Positions 35,898 through 40,946 of a stretch of 40,946 nt of DNA are shown here, piece by piece; within the stretch, counting starts at the first letter, position 1; every line of letters begins with the position of its first letter. The translations under genes were made by a program, and so were the position numbers. Source of the stretch: Pirellulales bacterium (GTDB lineage Bacteria > Planctomycetota > Planctomycetia > Pirellulales > Thermoguttaceae); assembly GCA_016935315.1 (NCBI GenBank), contig JAFGRD010000112.1, positions 1-40,946 on the forward strand, in the 5' to 3' direction. The notes under the pieces were generated by a model. That model was not told the DNA's origin, did no database searches, and saw only the letters and a program-made list of their open reading frames with translations.

Positions 35898-36611
35898 TCA
35901 CGTCCCGCGCCGCGATCCGAACCATTCGATCTGCCGCCGCGGACAGTAGCTCAGCCGGTGTTGGGCGCAATAGGGTTCAAGCCACCGGGCCTTCTCGGCC
36001 AATTCGTCCGCCTCGGTGCCTCGCGGCATCAGCATCACTCGGCCGCGGTCGATTTCGGGGAATTGCTTCAGATAAGTCTCCACTTCCCGACAGTCTTCCA
36101 GGCAGGCGACCACGAGTTTCACCTGGTATTCGTATTCGGCGACCAGCCGGCGGATCACCTCAGGGACGTGCCGATGGGCCTCGTGACGCCGCGACCAGCG
36201 CGGGTCCTGATCCGGCGGCGGCGTGGCGTTGGAGAGTTTTGGGCTAATCGACATCAAATCGCACTCGACCGGCAGGTAGAGCGTTCCGGCCGTCTCGACG
36301 GTCACGTGCCATCCTCGCCGGCGCAGTTCGGCCGACAGGGGAATCAGCTCGGCGAACAACATCGGCTCGCCGCCGGTGAGCACCACGTGCCTGACCGCGG
36401 CGGCCGACTTATCGGCCGGCCGGGCCAATTGCCCCACGCGATCGACGATCTCCTCGACGGCCCAATCGTCGCCTTCCGGCGTCCACGAGGCGTACGGCGT
36501 GTCGCAATAACGGCACCGCAAGTTGCAGCCGCTGGTCCGCACAAACACGCTGGGCGTGCCCGTCAGACGTCCCTCGCCCTGGATCGATCGAAAGATTTCG
36601 GCAATGCGCAT
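35898..36611 (-). CDS. queE: 7-carboxy-7-deazaguanine synthase (radical SAM)
   Basis: The 237-residue enzyme converts 6-carboxytetrahydropterin to 7-carboxy-7-deazaguanine in queuosine synthesis. The radical SAM cluster motif is C-N-L-R-C-R-Y-C with cysteines at 29, 33 and 36, the C-x3-C-x2-C form. The N-terminus MRIAEIFRSIQGEGRLTGTPSVFVR and VVLTGGEPML are typical. The start at 36611 is the only ATG matching the conserved N-terminus; upstream TTG codons belong to a dispersed repeat motif that overlaps this start codon (36606-36629). No clear ribosome binding site is seen, so translation may depend on queC, whose stop is 25 bp upstream. QueD, which makes its substrate, is not in the window. 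Confidence 0.95.
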   Translation of the reverse strand: MRIAEIFRSIQGEGRLTGTPSVFVRTSGCNLRCRYCDTPYASWTPEGDDWAVEEIVDRVGQLARPADKSAAAVRHVVLTGGEPMLFAELIPLSAELRRRGWHVTVETAGTLYLPVECDLMSISPKLSNATPPPDQDPRWSRRHEAHRHVPEVIRRLVAEYEYQVKLVVACLEDCREVETYLKQFPEIDRGRVMLMPRGTEADELAEKARWLEPYCAQHRLSYCPRRQIEWFGSRRGT

Positions 36612-36629
36612 CGACTGTGCCAACGTCAA
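36606..36629 (-). repeat. 24-bp dispersed motif, instance 5, overlapping the queE start codon
   Basis: The reverse strand reads TTGACGTTGGCAC then AGTCGATGCGC. The ATG of queE is within ATGCGC at its end. It lies in the 25-bp gap between queC and queE, where a ribosome binding site would be expected but is not seen. Confidence 0.65.
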
Positions 36630-36636
36630 CAAGTGT

Positions 36637-37356
36637 TCACGGCCCGCCCGGCTTCCGCTCTCGCTGGCCGACCTGGTACTCCAGCGGATCCTCCAGCCCG
36701 GCCTCGGCGAAGCCTTTCCGCCGCAACTGGCAGGCGTCGCAACGGCCGCAGCTTATGCCGTTGGCGTCCGGATCGTAACAAGTGTGTGTCAGGCCGTAGT
36801 CGACGCCCAGTTCGATGCCGCGACGGATAATCTCGGCCTTGCTCAGGTCGATCAGGGGCGTGTGGACGGCAAACCGCAGCCGGCCCTCCACACCCGCCTG
36901 GGTGGCCATATTGGCCAGCCGCGTGAAGGCCGCAATGTACTCCGGCCGGCAGTCGGGATACCCGCTGTAATCGACCGCGTTGACGCCGATGAACAAATCG
37001 GCTGCCCCCACCACCTCGGCGTAGCCCAGCGCCAGCGAAAGCAGGACCGTATTGCGGGCGGGCACGTACGTGACGGGAATCCCGTGTTCGATCTGCCCGA
37101 CCGAGCGGTCCTTGGGCACCTCCATCGCGTCGGTCAGGGCGCTGCCGCCGAACTGCGACAGATCGACCGCCAGGACTACGTGCCGTTGCATTCCCGTCGA
37201 CGCAGCCACCCGACGGGCGGCCTCCAACTCGAACCGGTGCCGCTGCCCGTAATCGACCGACAGGGCATAAAGCGAGAAACCCCTCTCGCGGGCGATTGCC
37301 GCGGTTGTGGCTGAGTCGAGCCCCCCGGAGAGCAGGATCACGGCCGGTCTGTTCAT
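36637..37356 (-). CDS. queC: 7-cyano-7-deazaguanine synthase
   Basis: The 239-residue enzyme converts 7-carboxy-7-deazaguanine to preQ0 with ATP and ammonia. The PP-loop is S-G-G-L-D-S at residues 10-15, [19 protein letters not shown] follows as usual, and a zinc site is formed by Cys 193, 203, 206 and 209 ([19 protein letters not shown]). The ATG at 37356 begins the first beta strand and has GGGAGA eight bases upstream; the frame is open 17 codons further. It is first in the queC-queE pair and divergent from queF, with 89 bp between the start codons, so one control region may serve all three genes. Confidence 0.97.
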   Translation of the reverse strand: MNRPAVILLSGGLDSATTAAIARERGFSLYALSVDYGQRHRFELEAARRVAASTGMQRHVVLAVDLSQFGGSALTDAMEVPKDRSVGQIEHGIPVTYVPARNTVLLSLALGYAEVVGAADLFIGVNAVDYSGYPDCRPEYIAAFTRLANMATQAGVEGRLRFAVHTPLIDLSKAEIIRRGIELGVDYGLTHTCYDPDANGISCGRCDACQLRRKGFAEAGLEDPLEYQVGQRERKPGGP

Positions 37357-37445
37357 GGCGCGATTCTCCCACGACCGAGAACTGCCCTCTTTTCGCAAAC
37401 CGGTCATTATGACAGAATAACTCGCAGCAGCAAAGGAGCGGGCAA

Positions 37446-37811
37446 GTGAGCGGGAGTCCTCGCGACGTCTTGGAAACGTTCGACAACCAGTATCCGGGCC
37501 GCGACTACACGATCGAAATTGTCTGTCCCGAGTTCACCTCCGTTTGTCCCAAGACGGGGCAACCCGACTTCGGCACGCTGACGTTTCGCTACGTGCCGGG
37601 GGCGAAGTGCGTGGAACTCAAGAGCCTGAAGTTGTATCTCCAGCAATACCGCAACGAGGGCATTTTCTACGAGAACGTCACGAATCGGATCCTCGACGAT
37701 CTGGTTTCGGTGCTGCGACCGCGAAGCATGACGCTGGTGGCCGCCTTCAACGCGCGGGGCGGCATTACCACCAGCGTGACCGCTGCCTACGCCGCGGAAG
37801 CCGAGGCGTAG
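37446..37811 (+). CDS. queF: NADPH-dependent 7-cyano-7-deazaguanine reductase, unimodular
   Basis: The 121-residue enzyme reduces the nitrile of preQ0 to preQ1. The catalytic Cys 34 and Asp 41 lie in [14 protein letters not shown], and [16 protein letters not shown] is the QueF signature that contacts NADPH. The size fits the short type I enzyme as in Bacillus. The start is a GTG at 37446 with AGGAG seven bases upstream. The partner genes queC and queE run in the opposite direction from the same intergenic region. PreQ1 would then be inserted in tRNA by Tgt, not present here. Confidence 0.96.
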   Translation: MSGSPRDVLETFDNQYPGRDYTIEIVCPEFTSVCPKTGQPDFGTLTFRYVPGAKCVELKSLKLYLQQYRNEGIFYENVTNRILDDLVSVLRPRSMTLVAAFNARGGITTSVTAAYAAEAEA

Positions 37812-37826
37812 CGGTTCGCCCGACCT

Positions 37827-38948
37827 TTACCCCGCTTGCGGCAACGTCCGAACCGTGCCCGGAACGACCGGCTCGTGACGCTCGGCGCTGGCAACGGCCG
37901 CAAAACACAATGCCAGGCTGTCGAGGTTGCCTCGGGCGCCGTTGAGTGGCTCGCGGTCTTCTTCGATCGCGCAGAGCAACTCGCCCATCGTGCCGTGGAA
38001 CCCGTCGGGAAACCAGCAGCCCTGCAACCGGGGCGTGGCGTGGCCTTGGGACGTGTAGAGCGTGAGCGTCTGGTGCTTCAAGTCCGGACCGGTGCTGACG
38101 ATCGCCCCTTGGCTGCCGGCAACGTAGGTGCGGTCTTGCGGTCCGTGGGGCGTGTGGCCGTCGAAGACCAGCGACGCCTGGGCTCCGTCGCATTCGATCA
38201 ACGCCTGGGCCAACAACGGCGGATCGACCTGCTGTGTGGGACTGCGCGTCGCCGCGGCGTACACCCGCTCCCCCCGACGCTCCCCCAGGAAGCAGCTCAC
38301 GATGTCGAACCAGTGGATCGCGAAATCGTAGAGGATCAAGTGTCTGACCTTCTCGAACTCGGTTCCCCCGACCCAACTGTGGTCCCAATGGACCGAGGCG
38401 TGCACGCCCATCACCTCGCCGAGCAACCCGGCCTCGATCGCGTGGCGGATGTAGCTGAAGTGCGGTGCCCAGCGGCCGTTCTGGTTGACCGCCAGCTTCA
38501 CGCCCCGGCGGTCGGCCAGGTCGACCATCCGCTGGCCGAAATCCAGATCGAGCACGAACGGTTTCTGGCTGAGCACGTGCTTGCCGGCCGACAGCGCGTC
38601 TTCGATCATCGCCGCCCGCTGGGGCGGATGGGCCGCGATGTCGACCACCTCGACGTCGTTGCGTTTCAGCAGATCGCGGTAGTCGCGATAGACCTTGGCC
38701 TCCGGAAAGAACTCGGTCTTGCGCTGCCGGGCCCGGTGCAGGATCGGATCGCACAACGCGACCACCCGATAACCGGCCGCGCGATAGGCCGTCAGATGGT
38801 CTTTGGTAATGCCCCCGCAGGCGATCAACCCGATGGACGGGTGGTACTGTTTCGGATCGCGCGGCTGATACGGCAGATCGGGCGCCGCAGCGGCCTCGCC
38901 CGGCGGCGGGGCGGCCAAACTGTAGTTCTTCGTGCTCTTTGCTGCCAT
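37827..38948 (-). CDS. Gfo/Idh/MocA-family oxidoreductase
   Basis: The 373-residue protein is an NAD(P)-dependent sugar or cyclitol dehydrogenase-type protein. After about 35 Pro/Ala-rich residues comes the Rossmann segment IGLIACGGITKDHLTAYRAAGYRVVALCD. LSQKPFVLD stands at the usual E-K-P position, with the Lys and Pro kept. The C-terminal domain includes LILYDFAIHWFDIVSCFLGE with the His and Asp expected near the active site. No signal peptide is seen, in contrast to its neighbour at 39257. The ATG at 38948 has GGAG seven bases upstream; a much longer open frame upstream lacks similarity. It converges on queF with a 15-bp gap and is divergent from the other Gfo/Idh gene. Confidence 0.9.
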   Translation of the reverse strand: MAAKSTKNYSLAAPPPGEAAAAPDLPYQPRDPKQYHPSIGLIACGGITKDHLTAYRAAGYRVVALCDPILHRARQRKTEFFPEAKVYRDYRDLLKRNDVEVVDIAAHPPQRAAMIEDALSAGKHVLSQKPFVLDLDFGQRMVDLADRRGVKLAVNQNGRWAPHFSYIRHAIEAGLLGEVMGVHASVHWDHSWVGGTEFEKVRHLILYDFAIHWFDIVSCFLGERRGERVYAAATRSPTQQVDPPLLAQALIECDGAQASLVFDGHTPHGPQDRTYVAGSQGAIVSTGPDLKHQTLTLYTSQGHATPRLQGCWFPDGFHGTMGELLCAIEEDREPLNGARGNLDSLALCFAAVASAERHEPVVPGTVRTLPQAG

Positions 38949-39118
38949 GGTCGCTCTCCGCAGAAGATTGCGTGCAATGTACCGAAAACGCTGGTCGATG
39001 CCTATATGAATCGTCGGCGGTTTTCCCGGCTTTTCCGCCAGTGCTGCCGCCGCCTTGGGGACTCGCGAGAAGACATGTCCTCGGCTGCGGGCGCCTGGTC
39101 CGTCCGCCAAGCGGAGAT

Positions 39119-39146
39119 TTGCATTTGCACGCAAAGTCGCTAAAGT
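39119..39146 (+). promoter_or_regulatory. Possible promoter of the exported Gfo/Idh gene
   Basis: TTGCAT (39119-39124) and TAAAGT (39141-39146) are 16 bp apart, about 110 bp before the ATG at 39257. Confidence 0.45.
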
Positions 39147-39256
39147 AGCCGGTGACGGTGCATCGGACTGTGGATGGTCCAAGCCCCGAAGGTCATGGGC
39201 CGTCGTGTCCGACGTATCGGCTTTCCGACAGTTTTCTCGAACCCAGGAGTCGTTCG

Positions 39257-40747
39257 ATGCCGCCTGAAATCAACCGTCGTGCGTTTGTAGGATCCGCTGT
39301 TGCATCCGGCGTCTTCACCATTGTTCCACGTCATGTCTTGGGCCAGGCGGGACACGTCGCGCCGAACGACAAGATCACGGTGGCCCATATCGGCATGGGG
39401 ACGCAGGGTTTTCGCGAACTCGGGGCACTGCTCGCCCAGCCGGAGATCCAGATGGTCGCCGTGTGCGATCCCAACACCGACAGCAGCGACTACGTGGAGT
39501 GGGGCAAGAACGAGATCCGAAGCAGAATCCGCACCTACCTGGGCAATCCCTCCTGGCGCGACAACGACAGCGGCTGTCCCGGCGGGCGCGAGGTGGGCCG
39601 TCAGGTCGTGGACACCTACTATGCCAATCAGCGCAAGGCGGACGGCTACAAGGCGTGTTCCGCCTACGCCGACTTCCGCGAATTGTTGGAACAAGAGAAG
39701 GATCTGGACGCCGTGAAGATCATGACGCCCGACCATCTCCACGCCACGGTGTCGATCGCGGCGATGAACCGGGGCAGGCATGTCGTCGTGCACAAGCCGA
39801 TTGCCAACCGCTTGTACGAGGGCAGGCTGGCGATCGAGACGGCTCGCAAGACAAAGGTCGGCACGCACCTGCTGGCTTACGGCAGCGGCGCCGCCAACGA
39901 GCGGATTGCCCAGCGGATCAAGCAAGGCGTGATCGGGCCGCTGCGGGAAATCCACAACTGGACCAACCGGCCCGTCTGGCCCCAGTACACGGAGATTCCC
40001 GCCGACAGGCCGCCGATTCCCAAGGGCTTGGATTGGGACCTGTGGCTCGGGCCGGCGCTGCCGCGGCCCTTTCATCCGCACTACACCCACACCGTGTTTC
40101 GCGGCTGGTACGACTTCGGCGGCGGGTCCATGGCCGACATGGGCATCTACAGCCTCTGGCCCGTGTTCACCACGTTGGGTCTCGAACCTCCCCTTTGCGC
40201 CGAGGCACAGGCGACGCACACCTGCTCAATCGTGGACGGTGTGAGCCGGACGGCGAACAACGATTTCTCCTATCCCACGGCCTGCACGCTCCGGTTCAGC
40301 TTCGCGGCACGGCAAGACATGCCTGCCCTGGAGCTGTTCTGGTACGACGGAGGCATGAAACCGCGTCTGCCGGGCCCGCTCGAGGCACAAAACGTCGAGA
40401 TACCCAGAGAGGGCATCCTGTTCATCGGCGACCAGGGAACGATCATGGCCGATTTCACCGGGCGGAATCCGCGGCTGTTCACCCAGGGAAAGAGCGAACC
40501 ATTGTCGCTGGAAAGCCCGGCCGACGTCGCCGCGGCTGAGAACCCGTGGCTGCAGGCCCTCCGAGGCGAACCCTCGCCTGGAAGCTTCCTCAACGCCGGG
40601 TCAATCACCGACGCGGTCAACTTGGGGGCCGTCGCGCTGCGTGCGGGAAGAAGGGTGGTCTTCGACAGCCAGAAGATGGCCATCACCAACGCGCCCGACG
40701 CGAACCGGTACCTGTATCGCGAATACCGCAAGGGCTGGGAGCTGTAG
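39257..40747 (+). CDS. Tat-exported Gfo/Idh/MocA-family oxidoreductase
   Basis: The 496-residue protein begins with a twin-arginine-type signal (INRRAFVGSAVASGVF, residues 5-20) ending near VLGQAG. The Rossmann motif is IGMGTQG (45-51), preceded by the usual basic/hydrophobic strand. HVVVHKPIANRL replaces the common E-K-P with H-K-P. YDFGGGSMADMGIYSLWPVF is the characteristic bacterial exported Gfo/Idh segment with the Gly-rich loop and Asp. AGGAG seven bases before the ATG at 39257 fixes the start. Exported members with bound cofactor are common in planctomycetes and Bacteroidetes and act on sugars in the periplasm; some use NAD hydrolytically to cut glycosides. The precise reaction is unknown. 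Confidence 0.93.
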   Translation: MPPEINRRAFVGSAVASGVFTIVPRHVLGQAGHVAPNDKITVAHIGMGTQGFRELGALLAQPEIQMVAVCDPNTDSSDYVEWGKNEIRSRIRTYLGNPSWRDNDSGCPGGREVGRQVVDTYYANQRKADGYKACSAYADFRELLEQEKDLDAVKIMTPDHLHATVSIAAMNRGRHVVVHKPIANRLYEGRLAIETARKTKVGTHLLAYGSGAANERIAQRIKQGVIGPLREIHNWTNRPVWPQYTEIPADRPPIPKGLDWDLWLGPALPRPFHPHYTHTVFRGWYDFGGGSMADMGIYSLWPVFTTLGLEPPLCAEAQATHTCSIVDGVSRTANNDFSYPTACTLRFSFAARQDMPALELFWYDGGMKPRLPGPLEAQNVEIPREGILFIGDQGTIMADFTGRNPRLFTQGKSEPLSLESPADVAAAENPWLQALRGEPSPGSFLNAGSITDAVNLGAVALRAGRRVVFDSQKMAITNAPDANRYLYREYRKGWEL

Positions 40748-40856
40748 GCACGCAACGGACTCGCAAGAGAACGAGTTGGACATACACGAAAGAGGAAGGA
40801 GACTCGCCAGCTTGCCTAGTGCTCTGTCAAACCTTGAAATTGGGGTAGCTTCGGGC

Positions 40857-40929
40857 ATAGTAACCCGAAGCGTAAGCGAGGAAAAACGCGGAATCCACCG
40901 CATCTCTCGCTCACGCTTCGGGTTACTAT
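40857..40929. repeat. 24-bp inverted repeat at the right edge
   Basis: Left arm 40857-40880 and right arm 40906-40929 are reverse complements with one mismatch in 24 and a 25-bp loop. The core of the arm is TAACCCGAAGCGT then A/G then AGCGAG. From memory, this kind of arm recurs in planctomycete intergenic regions. It follows a segment (TGCTCTGTCAAACCTTG, 40820-40836) that could be the end of a mobile element, but no transposase is visible before the window ends. Confidence 0.85.
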
Positions 40930-40946
40930 CCTCGGTACTCAACCCC

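Noticed and set aside
35685-36632. Functional link between csrA and the que genes
   Set aside because: They are convergent with separate signals; adjacency alone is not evidence of shared function.

Overview
The window looks like a chromosomal segment of a high-GC planctomycete, probably of the Pirellula/Blastopirellula kind. The grounds are lineage-typical gene types seen together: a secreted protein with the planctomycete N-terminal signal (E-P-L-E-Q-R-T-L-L-S, a variant of the LEPR motif), a sulfatase, two Tat-exported sugar isomerase-like TIM barrels, two Gfo/Idh oxidoreductases, a large Ser/Thr kinase with an exported C-terminal half, and many monocistronic genes separated by long spacers. 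The lineage is inferred from gene content; there is no rRNA to confirm it.

Layout. 1-597 has no gene; it opens with a 17-bp tandem repeat cut by the window edge. 598-3976 holds a Tat-type TIM-barrel protein and a secreted clan GH-A glycoside hydrolase. 4110-4212 is a reverse-strand tRNA-Gln(CTG) with its terminator, divergent from an FHA-GAF-PP2C (SpoIIE-type) phosphatase at 4460-6157. 6206-8379 (reverse) is a two-gene ABC-2 exporter. 8481-9656 is a TIGR01777 SDR gene flanked by two inverted copies of a ~107-bp MITE-like repeat. 9848-13046 has a sulfatase and a reverse-strand GH10-like protein that seems to lack both catalytic glutamates. 13330-16913 carries purC, aroC and a membrane-anchored unknown. 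16953-19937 (reverse) is the 994-residue LEPR/PKD/RTX surface protein with a long leader. 20650-22722 is uvrB, followed by a second Tat TIM-barrel protein on the reverse strand. After an 800-bp spacer with a good promoter comes a compact set at 24458-29611: transmembrane Ser/Thr kinase, GT4 glycosyltransferase and a prenyltransferase/squalene-cyclase-repeat protein, the last two overlapping by 13 bp. Then follow an FGGY sugar kinase, a YbbAP-like ABC pair, csrA, the queuosine precursor genes queE-queC with divergent queF, and two Gfo/Idh oxidoreductases. The right edge carries a 24-bp inverted repeat.

How the genes work together. Much of the window fits breakdown of sulfated or complex polysaccharides and sugar interconversion: sulfatase, glycoside hydrolase, isomerases, oxidoreductases and sugar kinase. 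The rest is housekeeping (purC, aroC, uvrB, tRNA, que genes), signalling (kinase, phosphatase, csrA) and envelope transport. The less ordinary items are the kinase-GT4-isoprenoid-fold group, the GH10-like probable pseudo-enzyme, and a dispersed 24-bp motif that also forms one end of the MITE-like repeats and touches the start of queE and the stop of purC. Several upstream regions carry a TAGAAT hexamer about 17-18 bp after a TTG-type box, suggesting the local -10 preference.
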